This document shows, piece after piece, positions 1 to 7,987 of a stretch of DNA of 22,564 nucleotides. The DNA is from a virus. The notes below the pieces were generated by a model. It saw nothing but the letters and a program-made list of their open reading frames with translations, did no database searches and was not told the origin of the DNA. The number at the start of each line of letters is the position of its first letter. Positions within the stretch are counted from its first letter, which is position 1. Where the stretch lies: the IMG/VR virus record IMGVR_UViG_3300044765_000027, positions 1 to 22,564 of that record. One strand, written 5' to 3'. The position numbers and the translations under genes are program-made.

Positions 1-10
1 GTTTCGTCAT
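1..10 (-). CDS. Start of a further gene cut by the left edge
   Basis: ATG at 10 overlaps the preceding stop as ATGA and reads MTK before the window ends. Only three codons are visible, so nothing can be said of its product; it would be the next cistron of the same operon. Confidence 0.35.
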
Positions 11-333
11 CCATGCCAATGCCCCAGTGCGAATTCGAGCAGCGTTAGAACCACCATCGTCCCGCCGAACCACGCGGCCAGCTTCGTCGGAATGGAGTTG
101 TGCGCGTCTTCCGCGCGCTTATCGAACCGGTCACTCACGTCCTTGCGCAGGTCGGCTATATCGTCCTTTGTCGCGACGCGCCCGACCGTTTCCCGAAGGA
201 TCACGATCTGCTCATCCAGTTTGGAGATATGGCGTTCCTGGCGCGCAATATCGTCGTCGTGACCATCGACGCGCGCCCGTACCTCAGCGATAGCCTCTGC
301 GTTTTCTCGGATAGCCGCTTCGATGTGTTCCAT
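7..333 (-). CDS. Coiled-coil protein with C-terminal membrane segment
   Basis: 108 residues. Residues 1-75 are helical with heptad-like spacing of hydrophobics (EAIAEVRARVDGHDDDIARQ, ISKLDEQIVILRETVGRV, DIADLRKDVSDRFDKR); residues about 84-104 (KLAAWFGGTMVVLTLLEFAL) are one membrane span. This tail-anchored shape is shared by XhlA-type hemolysin/holin-associated proteins and some lysis accessories, but no motif fixes the family. It follows the tail genes, where lysis genes are common. The stop at 7 overlaps a new ATG (ATGA). The ribosome site is a distant GGGGG. Confidence 0.6.
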   Translation of the reverse strand: MEHIEAAIRENAEAIAEVRARVDGHDDDIARQERHISKLDEQIVILRETVGRVATKDDIADLRKDVSDRFDKRAEDAHNSIPTKLAAWFGGTMVVLTLLEFALGHWHG

Positions 334-350
334 GATTTTTAATACCCCCG

Positions 351-839
351 TTAGTTCGATGGATAAATCGTGAAGTTATATGTCGCTCCGGCATTCGCGA
401 ATATTCCGATTCCGCCAGCACCACCTCCGGAAGGGCCGCCCCATTGACCGTTTCCGACAAATGAAAGCTTGAGCGATCTGCCAAGAGAGGTATTAGTGAC
501 TAATATTTTTCCGGTCCAACTTGGATGAAGATCGGTACTAAATACAGCCAGATTTTGAGATATGGTGGATTCCTGAAGGGTGGAAATGTAGCCCCCGATT
601 GGACTGAAAAACGGGGTCCCGGTGAAGTTGACGCGGTAATCAAACGTACCGAATTGCTGGACCGTTCCGTTTGCATTCACGTGCCCGCTTTGACCGAGCA
701 AGTCGCTGAAGCTTGCCGGTAGATTTGGCTTGCTCGCGAGCGCCAGCACCATTGGATCGTTCATCGATAACGGAAGCGATCGGCCAAGTTCCGTTGCTAC
801 CTGTGACATGGAGAGCGGAAACGATGCGGGCAGCGTCAC
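351..839 (-). CDS. Tail-tip or second fibre protein, low-GC C-terminal half
   Basis: 162 residues from GTG 839, overlapping the fibre stop as GTGA and with GGAG 7 bases upstream; an ATG at 1025 would lie inside the fibre gene. The first 50 residues (LPASFPLSMSQVATELGRSL ... PLSMNDPMVLALA ... PASFSDLLGQSG) carry the LPLSMNQ.ATELG / ISFSDLLG pattern found in phage tail proteins after fibres. The last part is beta-rich with a Gly-rich loop (GGPSGGGAGGIGIF) and ends in a hydrophobic strand. The 481-600 stretch is about 42% GC, far below neighbours, which suggests a module swap. Role as receptor-contact tip is inference. Confidence 0.65.
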   Translation of the reverse strand: MTLPASFPLSMSQVATELGRSLPLSMNDPMVLALASKPNLPASFSDLLGQSGHVNANGTVQQFGTFDYRVNFTGTPFFSPIGGYISTLQESTISQNLAVFSTDLHPSWTGKILVTNTSLGRSLKLSFVGNGQWGGPSGGGAGGIGIFANAGATYNFTIYPSN

Positions 840-1792
840 GGCGTTTCTCCGCGCTCGTCGAGCAGCCGCAGCACGAGGGGAATGAGTTCGAGAACCGTGA
901 CGAGCGCGGCATGACCGTAGGCAACCGACAAAGTGCCGTCTTCCGCCTCGTGCACCGCTTCCGGGAATACCTCGCGCATCGATTGCGCGCCCACCCCGGC
1001 GCTGCGCGGACCGCCGTTCACCCATGCGAAAGTGCCATGCAGGACGCCGGCCATGCGCTCGATGAAGTCGCGCGCCATCGGCCGCCAGTCTTCTTTGAGG
1101 CGCTCGTCGGACGTACCGGTGATATTAGAGCCGCTGAGCACTCCGGATGCGGTCACATTCCCATTGCTTGCAACCGTGAGGACGTAATTCGGTGCCGACG
1201 TTGTCCCCTCGTCCGGTACGTTCAAGAAATAGAGCGTGCCTCCGGAATTGCCAATCCCAAAATTGCTGTTGCCAACGCCCCCGGCGAATTCTATCGCGTT
1301 GATCGGTGCGAGGCGGAGCGCCCTTCCCCATGACACGCTAGTCCAGTTCTGGCCACCGGAAAGTTGCAGGAGACCGGAATAGGAGCCCGGCATCGAAGAG
1401 AACGCGGGATTGAGAATCCCCACATCGACCTCGGACAACCCGCTATCGAGCGCGCCCGAATCGAGCGCTAGCGTGATAGTGGTGAGGGACGTATAGGCGC
1501 TCGCCGTGATCGTGCCATACACTGTGCCAGCGGTAACGGACGCGCGCACGCGGCGGCCGACAGGATAGCGAGCCGTGAGATTGCCGGGGACCGTGAGCTG
1601 CGTGCCGTTGACGTAGGTCGGCGTGTCGCCGAATTTCAGCCACTCTCGGTCGCCCATGAGGTCCGCCGCGACATCGGCCATCATCTGGCGCGCGGAATCG
1701 TTCACGGTGCTTGGGGCCTGGCCTTCGGCCCAGTTGATGTTCGTTGCGGCCGTGGCATTATTCGCCGCTGTTGGGGACCATTGCCAGAGCAT
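836..1792 (-). CDS. Tail fibre with C-terminal Peptidase_S74 chaperone
   Basis: 318 residues. The N-terminus (WSPTAANNATAATNINWAEG ... STVNDSARQMMADVAADL) is the common tail-fibre base module that attaches to the tail. The middle is a beta-rich, Gly/Ser/Thr shaft. Residues 228-318 are an S74 intramolecular chaperone: SDERLKEDW with the Ser228/Lys233 pair, FAWVNGG, AGVGAQSMREVFPEAV, LSVAYGHAALV and a helical tail (LELIPLVLRLLDE). The domain helps trimerise the fibre and is normally removed by self-cleavage. ATG 1792 has AGGTG 7 bases upstream. Its stop overlaps the next gene as GTGA. Probable receptor-binding protein. Confidence 0.85.
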   Translation of the reverse strand: MLWQWSPTAANNATAATNINWAEGQAPSTVNDSARQMMADVAADLMGDREWLKFGDTPTYVNGTQLTVPGNLTARYPVGRRVRASVTAGTVYGTITASAYTSLTTITLALDSGALDSGLSEVDVGILNPAFSSMPGSYSGLLQLSGGQNWTSVSWGRALRLAPINAIEFAGGVGNSNFGIGNSGGTLYFLNVPDEGTTSAPNYVLTVASNGNVTASGVLSGSNITGTSDERLKEDWRPMARDFIERMAGVLHGTFAWVNGGPRSAGVGAQSMREVFPEAVHEAEDGTLSVAYGHAALVTVLELIPLVLRLLDERGETP

Positions 1793-1809
1793 GCTATTTC
1801 ACCTATAAA
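1781..1809 (+). promoter_or_regulatory. Candidate sigma70-like promoter on the plus strand
   Basis: TTGCCA at 1781-1786 and TATAAA at 1804-1809 are separated by exactly 17 bases. A start near 1816 would give a leader with the 1814-1834 stem-loop, then GGAG and an ATG at 1846. The TATAAA coincides with the A-rich side of a minus-strand terminator, so chance is a real alternative. It points against the late operon. Confidence 0.35.
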
Positions 1810-1834
1810 AGAAAACCCCGCACTCGGCGGGGTT
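1806..1834 (-). terminator. Stem-loop terminator after the ejection gene
   Basis: On the minus strand AACCCCGC / GCGGGGTT (8 perfect pairs, loop CGAGT) is followed by TTCTTTTA. It stands 66 bases after the ejection-protein stop and just before the tail-fibre ribosome site (AGGTG). The same stem would form in a plus-strand transcript, where it would be a leader hairpin. Confidence 0.65.
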
Positions 1835-1845
1835 CGGAGAATTCA

Positions 1846-2070
1846 ATGCACGATGTGCTGGTGTTCGGGCTCGTGAAGCTCGCGATTGTTGCGGTCGTCT
1901 CATTTGTTGCCGGAATTATTGATGCCGCCAAGAAGCCCGTTTATGGCGGCTGGACGACCGTAATTAAGCAGCCCTTGCATCAGCGGGCCTGGAATCGCCT
2001 GCGCCGGCGCGGCAGCACGAGCATCGAGGAACGGCAGGATGTCGTTCGGGTTCATCAGAAGTCCCGTTAA
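1846..2070 (+). CDS. Candidate small membrane protein opposed to the late genes (74 aa)
   Basis: A GGAG lies 7 bases before ATG 1846. Residues 5-27 form one hydrophobic segment (VFGLVKLAIVAVVSFVAGII) followed by DAAKKPVYGGW, then a basic, Arg-rich tail. The first 18 codons lie in otherwise noncoding DNA and have high third-position GC, as real genes here do. From 1900 on, the frame is antisense to the end of the ejection-protein gene, where Arg-rich frames are expected by chance. A promoter-like sequence and leader hairpin precede it. It could instead be noncoding, or an antisense RNA. A single-pass holin-like or superinfection-exclusion-like protein would be plausible, without further proof. 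Confidence 0.3.
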   Translation: MHDVLVFGLVKLAIVAVVSFVAGIIDAAKKPVYGGWTTVIKQPLHQRAWNRLRRRGSTSIEERQDVVRVHQKSR

Positions 2071-3840
2071 ACGGCCCTGCAGGCGGTTTCCCACCATCTG
2101 CCCGATCTTGTTGCCGCCGCCGAGAATCCCTAGCCCCACCATCGGATGACCGAGTGCGGTGGCGCCGATCGCGCCGATCGCCTTCCCCACGTTGCCCGCG
2201 CCGCCGAAGGTCGGCCCGTACAGTTGCCGCGCTAGCCATCCCTGAGCCGCGAGGTTGTATGCGGTGTCACTGCCAGGCGAGCGGATGGAATTCGATACCG
2301 TCGCGCGCTGCAAGTCCTGGCCGATGCCCTGGAGCGTTTGCAAGGCGTTCGCGTCGATCCCATAGGGCGCGTTCTTCATGGCGCTCGTGAGTGCCGAGCG
2401 GAACGGCATCAGTTGAATCTCCGGAGCGCCGCCGGCATTCATCGCGCGCGTGCCGAGGCCGTTTGCGATGGCCTGCCCCGCTTCCATCGTGTTTATTGGC
2501 ACGCTTCCCTGCGCATACGCCGAGCGCGCCTGCTGCACGCCTGGGATGTAGCTTTGCGTCCAACTGTCAATCTTGCCGCGCAGTGCTGCCAGCGATGCGG
2601 CCTTGCTTGTCTCGCCGGATCGTTGTGCCGCGTCGATCATGTCACCCAGCGCGCGCGAGGTGTAATCGAGCGCAGAGCCGTTGATCGCCTTGGAATTCGG
2701 CGTCGGCCACACAGGAGCGACCCCCCGTCCAACCGCGGCGTCGAGCGATGCAAGTTGATTCGCGCGCTGCATCGCCTCCTGCATCTCGGGGATTTGCGCA
2801 TAGCGCATGAATGCGGGCCCGACGTTCGCCGTCGCCTGATGCGCGGCATCGTAGAGCGGCGTCGCGGCGGCGTCGCGAGCGGCCTGCGCGGCCTGTATAT
2901 CGGCCGGCGTGCCGGCGACGCCCATCAGCGCATTCCACCGCGCGTCGTTGTTGTCGATCGCGCGCTGCATCATCGCAGTCTTCATCGCCGGCATATTCGC
3001 GGCGGCCTTCTCGGTCTGCACCAGGACCGGCGTCTGCGCGACCTGCGCCGTCGTCGGCAAGCTGCCAGGCACGAACTGCTGCGCGCCGCGGATATTAGCC
3101 GCCGCCTGCGCTGCTTCCGCTTGATTCATTGCGCCGGCCAATCCCTCGCCGACGTACTTCGTAGGCTGCAAGACCGGCCGCACGGCGTTCCAAAGCCCCT
3201 GTCCTGCCGCTCGAGCGCCGGCCGACACGAGCGGTCCCGCACCCCCGAGCAGGCCGCCTACGGCGGTTTGCGTCGGATCGCCGCCGCTTAGAATTGCGCC
3301 GCCCGCCGCGCCTTGTGCGGCCCCGAGCCCAAGTTTTCCAGCGAGCGAGAGGCCGGCGTATTCCGGGCCGATCATCAGCGTCGGCGCTGTCCCCACCATC
3401 TGCCCGCCGATATTGCCGGCGCCCGCGGCGATCGGATGCGCGCCCGAGTACGGCGCGTACTGCGCGTTCAGGTTGGCGATGCCCTGCTGAGCGTCGTTCG
3501 TCAGCCACTGACCCGCTCTGCCAATCATGTTCATCGGCTGCTGACCGGTGATAACGCTCGTCAGGTTTGGCGATTCGCCGATCCCCCCCAGCGCTTGCAT
3601 GCCGCGCCCGAGCAACTGCTGCGCGCCTAGCACCGTCGAGCCGAAGCCGTGCCCCAGACCAGCGCCGAGAGACGCCAGCACGCCGGGTTGCGAGGCCGAC
3701 GCCTGCGGCGCGCGCAGCGCTGGCGGAATGGCCTGCGTCGTCGCGTCGCGTGCGAGCAGGGCATCGACCGTCTGCGGTGCCCCGCTCGAGACACCAGACG
3801 CAGCTGGTTGCGTCGCGAGGAAATCGTCGATCGCGCTCAT
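1900..3840 (-). CDS. Large internal/ejection protein
   Basis: 646 residues with no enzymatic motif recognised. Hydrophobic Gly/Ala-rich stretches occur at about 53-85, 134-206 (several segments) and 549-585, with a long Ala/Gln-rich helical middle (about 230-480). This pattern fits proteins carried in the head and injected to build a trans-envelope channel. It overlaps the transglycosylase gene as ATGA, so the two are made together. Its C-terminus (INGLLGGINNSGNK) is opposed by a possible plus-strand ORF. Exact role is inferred from position and composition. Confidence 0.7.
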   Translation of the reverse strand: MSAIDDFLATQPAASGVSSGAPQTVDALLARDATTQAIPPALRAPQASASQPGVLASLGAGLGHGFGSTVLGAQQLLGRGMQALGGIGESPNLTSVITGQQPMNMIGRAGQWLTNDAQQGIANLNAQYAPYSGAHPIAAGAGNIGGQMVGTAPTLMIGPEYAGLSLAGKLGLGAAQGAAGGAILSGGDPTQTAVGGLLGGAGPLVSAGARAAGQGLWNAVRPVLQPTKYVGEGLAGAMNQAEAAQAAANIRGAQQFVPGSLPTTAQVAQTPVLVQTEKAAANMPAMKTAMMQRAIDNNDARWNALMGVAGTPADIQAAQAARDAAATPLYDAAHQATANVGPAFMRYAQIPEMQEAMQRANQLASLDAAVGRGVAPVWPTPNSKAINGSALDYTSRALGDMIDAAQRSGETSKAASLAALRGKIDSWTQSYIPGVQQARSAYAQGSVPINTMEAGQAIANGLGTRAMNAGGAPEIQLMPFRSALTSAMKNAPYGIDANALQTLQGIGQDLQRATVSNSIRSPGSDTAYNLAAQGWLARQLYGPTFGGAGNVGKAIGAIGATALGHPMVGLGILGGGNKIGQMVGNRLQGRLTGLLMNPNDILPFLDARAAAPAQAIPGPLMQGLLNYGRPAAINGLLGGINNSGNK

Positions 3841-5747
3841 TTCAGTTGCCCCGTCTGCACCATCAGGTCGAGCGCGGCCTTCATCTGCGGATCGCGGATC
3901 GCCTGCTGGAGTGCTGCCGTGCGCTGCGGACCGACGGGCATGCTCATGTACTGACTTAGTTGCGGCATCATCGACGGCTTGATCGCGTTATCGAACGCCG
4001 CACTCTGTTGCGTATAAGCCTTTTCGTTGCCAGCCTGATAGACCGGGTTGAGCGTCTGTCGCTTCAGATGACGCCAGTCCAACTGGTTAAGCTGGTCGGT
4101 GAGACCGGAGATTTTCGCGTCCTGCGGCTTATCGAACGTGGGAACCGACTCATCGAGCGTCGCGCGCGAGTTGTCGGTGCCACCCGAGCCGAGCGCTTTA
4201 CCCTGTTGGCTTACGAAGTTCGCATGCGCCTTCTGATACTCGGCCGCATCCGAGTTGATGCGAGTCGCCATGTCCGCCGGCATGAATCTGGAAACCGTAT
4301 CGCCAAAGCCGCCGTTCTTGGCAATCGATATCATTTTCAGGAGGGCTTCACGCGATTGCTGGTAGTTGTCGTCGGACGAGGCTAGCTTTTCCTGTGCATC
4401 CCCCATCAGCTTTCCGGGGGCACCCTGTGACGCGTTTGCAGCCGTCACAGCACCAGGCGGAAGTTCAGGCGCAACGTTCGCGGTGCCGGAGCGCTGTTGC
4501 TGGCCCGCGAAGTTCTGCATCTGGGCATGCACTTGGCCGACATAACTCTGAGTCTCGGGAGGAAGGGCATTCCAGGGGCGCCCTGCCGCGATCCATTTGT
4601 CGGCATTCTGCGGCCCCCAGTTATATGCCACCGCCGCATCGGTGTCGTTGCCGTACCTCTTCTGCATCGCGCTCGCGTAGTCAGCTCCGACACGCTGGAG
4701 TTCTGCCGGCGAATTGTCGCGCGCGGGGGCCACCCCGAAGCCCGGATTCGTGGCTGTTGTCGGCAACGTCTGCATGCTCCCTACGGCACCCGATGCCGGA
4801 TTGACTGCTGCCGGATTGCCGCGGCTCTCGACCATGCGGATTGCGTTCTGGAATGGCGTGAAGCCTGGCACTCCACCGGGTGCGCCGCCGGTTAGCTGGT
4901 CCGAGAGCACGCCCTGATTGACGTACACCGGTTGCCCATTGGCATAGCCAGTCGTGTTGGTGCCATAGGCTTTGCCGATCGCGCCGGCCGCCGCGCTTCC
5001 TTTGACCGCTTCCGTTCCGCCAGGTACGGCCACTTGGGTCCATCCGGTGGGGCTGTTCGGGTCAGGCGTATTCATATAGCCCGCAGGTGCTTGCCCTGGC
5101 GTCCCGAACACTTGACCGCCGCGAATGTACGGCGCCCCGGGCCGTAGAGGGACGATCCCCTCCTTGTCTACGGCGCCTCGCAGCGCATCCATGTAACCCT
5201 GAGATCCTTGTCCGTATGCGGCCGATGCGTTTCGTTGGAGATCGGTCGGCATTTGCATGGCGAGCGTCGGGTCGTGCTCGACGGCCACGCGCATCAGGTC
5301 GCCGCCGCCCTGGATGCCCGCCATGTTCATCAGCATCCCCTGCTGGAAAAGCTGCTGCGGCGTGCGGCCATAGATGGACCCGGCCGCCAATGGCGCGCTG
5401 GGGGGGGCAGGAGCAGCGGCAGGCATGCTGCCCGGCACGCTCGAGCTAGGCCCAAAGAGCGAGGAAAAGGAAGCCGTCGGCGCACTCGGCTGCGCCTGAT
5501 CGGGCGATCCCATCAAGCCCTGCATCGCGCGCATTTGAAGCAGCCCGCGCTGCATCTGCAACGCATTGTTGAAGCCCTCGCCTAGACCTTGCAGACCCAT
5601 GCCGAGCGCGGGCCCCATGCCGATTGGCAGGCGGGAAGGTGCCGATGCTTGCAACAGTCCGCCAGCCATCCCAAGCAGCCCCGCCGTCTGAGGATTGGCG
5701 AACATGCCCATCAAGCCGCCTTGCGGCACGCCGTAGAGGTCAGACAT
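3837..5747 (-). CDS. Large virion protein with a lytic transglycosylase (SLT) domain
   Basis: 636 residues. The SLT domain spans about 297-410: the catalytic Glu is E307 in MVESRGN, followed by GAVGSMQTLPTTA (320-332) and AYNWGPQN (374-381). It would cleave peptidoglycan so DNA can cross the wall during entry. Residues 1-80 are Gly/Met/Leu-rich and hydrophobic; residues 200-295 are a Pro/Gly linker region; the C-terminal 200 residues are helical and Gln-rich. It overlaps both neighbours (8 bases and an ATGA). Size and place match podophage internal peptidoglycan-degrading core proteins. Confidence 0.88.
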   Translation of the reverse strand: MSDLYGVPQGGLMGMFANPQTAGLLGMAGGLLQASAPSRLPIGMGPALGMGLQGLGEGFNNALQMQRGLLQMRAMQGLMGSPDQAQPSAPTASFSSLFGPSSSVPGSMPAAAPAPPSAPLAAGSIYGRTPQQLFQQGMLMNMAGIQGGGDLMRVAVEHDPTLAMQMPTDLQRNASAAYGQGSQGYMDALRGAVDKEGIVPLRPGAPYIRGGQVFGTPGQAPAGYMNTPDPNSPTGWTQVAVPGGTEAVKGSAAAGAIGKAYGTNTTGYANGQPVYVNQGVLSDQLTGGAPGGVPGFTPFQNAIRMVESRGNPAAVNPASGAVGSMQTLPTTATNPGFGVAPARDNSPAELQRVGADYASAMQKRYGNDTDAAVAYNWGPQNADKWIAAGRPWNALPPETQSYVGQVHAQMQNFAGQQQRSGTANVAPELPPGAVTAANASQGAPGKLMGDAQEKLASSDDNYQQSREALLKMISIAKNGGFGDTVSRFMPADMATRINSDAAEYQKAHANFVSQQGKALGSGGTDNSRATLDESVPTFDKPQDAKISGLTDQLNQLDWRHLKRQTLNPVYQAGNEKAYTQQSAAFDNAIKPSMMPQLSQYMSMPVGPQRTAALQQAIRDPQMKAALDLMVQTGQLK

Positions 5748-6768
5748 ACGGATTCCCCATCATCGGGTTCAGGAATTGATTGACGTTCTGCCCTGGGAAA
5801 GCCTGCTGGCCGCCGAATTGCGTGTACGGCATCGGCTGCGAGACCTGAGGATTGTGCACAGCAGGATTGCCGAAGATCGGAGGCCTCTGCCCAGGCATGA
5901 CGACCTGATTTTGCTGTTGGTTCTGCTGCTGGTTTTGCTGTTGCATCCGCAAAGCCTGCTGCATCAATTGGGAGTAATTCAGCCCCGAACTCGGCATCGA
6001 GAACGGGTAGGTCATCTGCGAGCCGCCGAGCGCCCCGGCATAGGGGCTTGAGGCGCCTGCAATCGGCGCCGTAGTGCCTGGCAAAGCGCTGCCTCCCATT
6101 CCGGAGCCGACGCCGAATAGCGGGCTGCTCCCGGACATGCTGCTGGGCCCGAGCCCAGCGCCGATCCCGCTCATCAGGCTGTCCGTTGCTGCCGGCGTCG
6201 CGCCGGACAACATCGCAGCAATCGGCGACGCACCGGATACGGCGCCCGTCGTGCCGGCGCTGATCCCGAACAGGCCGGCGGGCGCGGCACCCTCGATCGG
6301 AGCGGCCATGCCGCCCATCATCGCGGCTCCGCCAAGGCCGCCTGCGCCGCCGCCGACCGCACCTAGGCCACCCGCACCCGCGGCCGCCTCGGGCGCCGCT
6401 CCAGCAGCCGCACCAGCAGCCGAGCCCGCGCCCGCGCCGCCAGCGCCCAATGCGGCACCGATGGCCGGGCCGGCAAACGATCCTGCGATCATCGGCGCGA
6501 CCTTATCGGCGACCGAGTTCACCCCCTGGAACGTGCCTAGCGCGCCCGCATAGCCCGGGTTGTTCCGGTACATGTCCTGCCACGCGCTCGACGTGAAATT
6601 GCCCGTTGGGCTGATGAGCGCGCCGCCGGGGCGGTTGTTGAACAGCCCACCGAAGAACGGGTCGTAGCCCGGCACGCCGAGCGCGGCGCCGGCCGCTTGC
6701 AGCGGATGGCTTGTAATCTCGCCGACGCTTGCCTTCAGGAAGTCGCCGATATCACCGAACAAGGACAT
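5740..6768 (-). CDS. Gly/Ala- and Gln-rich ejection-type protein
   Basis: 342 residues. A strong GGAGG lies 5 bases before ATG 6768. The start (SLFGDIGDFLKASVGEIT) is helical; residues about 90-150 are a long Gly/Ala run resembling membrane-inserting segments; residues 276-288 hold three (QQQN) units; the end is Pro/Gln/Asn-rich (NQFLNPMMGNPYV). No enzyme motif is visible. Position between the S74 protein and the transglycosylase suggests a DNA-ejection core component that forms a channel in the host envelope. Overlaps the next gene by 8 bases. Confidence 0.6.
   Translation of the reverse strand: MSLFGDIGDFLKASVGEITSHPLQAAGAALGVPGYDPFFGGLFNNRPGGALISPTGNFTSSAWQDMYRNNPGYAGALGTFQGVNSVADKVAPMIAGSFAGPAIGAALGAGGAGAGSAAGAAAGAAPEAAAGAGGLGAVGGGAGGLGGAAMMGGMAAPIEGAAPAGLFGISAGTTGAVSGASPIAAMLSGATPAATDSLMSGIGAGLGPSSMSGSSPLFGVGSGMGGSALPGTTAPIAGASSPYAGALGGSQMTYPFSMPSSGLNYSQLMQQALRMQQQNQQQNQQQNQVVMPGQRPPIFGNPAVHNPQVSQPMPYTQFGGQQAFPGQNVNQFLNPMMGNPYV
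5905..5943 (-). repeat. Short tandem repeat coding (QQQN) units
   Basis: Three 12-base units (39 bases in all) encode QQQNQQQNQQQNQ within the ejection-type protein. The synonymous codons differ between units (CAG/CAA, AAC/AAT mix), so this is a coding repeat rather than a recent exact duplication. It is a likely site of length change between relatives. Confidence 0.7.
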
Positions 6769-7987
6769 GCGCCCCTCCGATTGCGTCGTAATCGACCTTG
6801 TCGAATCCCGTTACGGGGTCCTGCGATACTGCGTGTGGCGCGATCCGGCGAACGTCGTCCGACATGACGCCGATGCGGCGCGCATCGTGTGGCGCGTCCC
6901 ATACATAGCGGTACAGGTAGAGCGGCAAGCCGTTCGCGAGGTGCTCGCCCGTCGCGGAGATATCGCGCTTCATCCGTCGATCCGAAAACGCGCTCATCGC
7001 GCCGCCGGCAGCCGCGCCTAGACCTGTGCCCCAGCCGGATCCATTGCTGAGTGCCGCGCCCAGCGCTGCACCCCCTAGCGCCCCGCCCATCGCACCGGCC
7101 ATCTGGTTCTGGTAGTAAGGCTGCGTCACGGCGCTCTGACCGCCGTACTGGCCTTGGATCAGGTTCGAGTAATTGTTGAGCAACTGCCACGGCGCGCTGA
7201 TGATCGACTGATTGAGCGCCTGTTGGTTGCCGCCCATGTTGTATAGGTTCGTCGCCGCGCCGTTCACCGAGTTGACGATGTTCGGCGCGTTGAATGCCCC
7301 CTGTAGCTGCTGCTGCGCCGCCGTGTTGTAGTTGCCCGAGAGGCCCTGCGCGCCGGTCAGCATGTTGCCCATGTTCTGCTGGTACATGCTGTTCACGAGC
7401 GATGCGTCGGTGTTGCCGAGTTGCGTCGCGAGATCCTGCTGATTCTGGCTTACGGCGTTCCCATAGGCACCCGATCCGTAGCGGCCTGCCGCTTCAAAGG
7501 CGCTCGCCGTCTGCGGCGCCGTGGCGTTCTGATACGAGCGTGTGATGGCGTTGTTCGCAGCGCTTAGCGCGGCCGACTCATACGGGTTGTTCAGCATCGA
7601 GCCGTTGGCGAACTGAGAGAACGCCGCGTTACCCGGGTTCGCGTTCAGATACGAGCCATTCAGGAGATTCGACGTGTAATTGCCGGCCGCGTTGTTCACG
7701 CCGGCCGCGTTGCCGAAGTTTGTCCCATTGGCGACGCCCTGCGTAATGCCCATCGCCTGGTTTTGCATCGGCGTGAAGCTGGCCACCGACGCCGACGGAT
7801 TTTGCCCATAGCTCTGATACGCCTTTGCGGCTTGGTCGAATAATCCTTGCAAATATGGTTGTTGGCCCGACCACGGATCTGCCTTCGTCGTCGTGGTCGT
7901 CGTGCCGCCGCCGCCCCCATTCGCCGGCACGACAGGCAGCGCGAGGCGCATCAAAGCGAGCTCGCGAGCATTGCGAATCTGTTTCAT
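6752..7987 (-). CDS. Internal virion protein with C-terminal Peptidase_S74 chaperone domain
   Basis: 411 residues. Residues 1-320 are Asn/Gln/Ala/Gly-rich and helical, with repeated NAA, QQ and YGG motifs, as in ejection proteins. Residues about 335-404 form an S74 (intramolecular chaperone) domain: FSDRRMKRDI with the Ser335/Lys340 pair used for autocleavage in known members, then GLPLYLYRYVWD, GVMSDDV, PHAV and VDYDAIG. Unlike fibre S74 domains, it ends eight residues later and lacks the helical tail. Overlaps the next gene by 17 bases. The chaperone may fold the preceding helical part and then be cut off; cleavage itself is inference. Confidence 0.75.
   Translation of the reverse strand: MKQIRNARELALMRLALPVVPANGGGGGTTTTTTKADPWSGQQPYLQGLFDQAAKAYQSYGQNPSASVASFTPMQNQAMGITQGVANGTNFGNAAGVNNAAGNYTSNLLNGSYLNANPGNAAFSQFANGSMLNNPYESAALSAANNAITRSYQNATAPQTASAFEAAGRYGSGAYGNAVSQNQQDLATQLGNTDASLVNSMYQQNMGNMLTGAQGLSGNYNTAAQQQLQGAFNAPNIVNSVNGAATNLYNMGGNQQALNQSIISAPWQLLNNYSNLIQGQYGGQSAVTQPYYQNQMAGAMGGALGGAALGAALSNGSGWGTGLGAAAGGAMSAFSDRRMKRDISATGEHLANGLPLYLYRYVWDAPHDARRIGVMSDDVRRIAPHAVSQDPVTGFDKVDYDAIGGAHVLVR

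Noticed and set aside
351-1025. 224-codon version of the tail-tip gene
   Set aside because: The first 62 residues are an Arg-rich frame inside the tail-fibre gene; GTG 839 has coupling and GGAG.
2338-3291. Long plus-strand frame of 317 codons opposite the ejection-protein gene
   Set aside because: Arg/His-rich composition typical of antisense frames in GC-rich DNA, no ribosome site, and a convincing gene on the other strand.
5905-5943. Possible CRISPR or direct-repeat array
   Set aside because: Units are 12 bases without spacers and simply encode a QQQN repeat.
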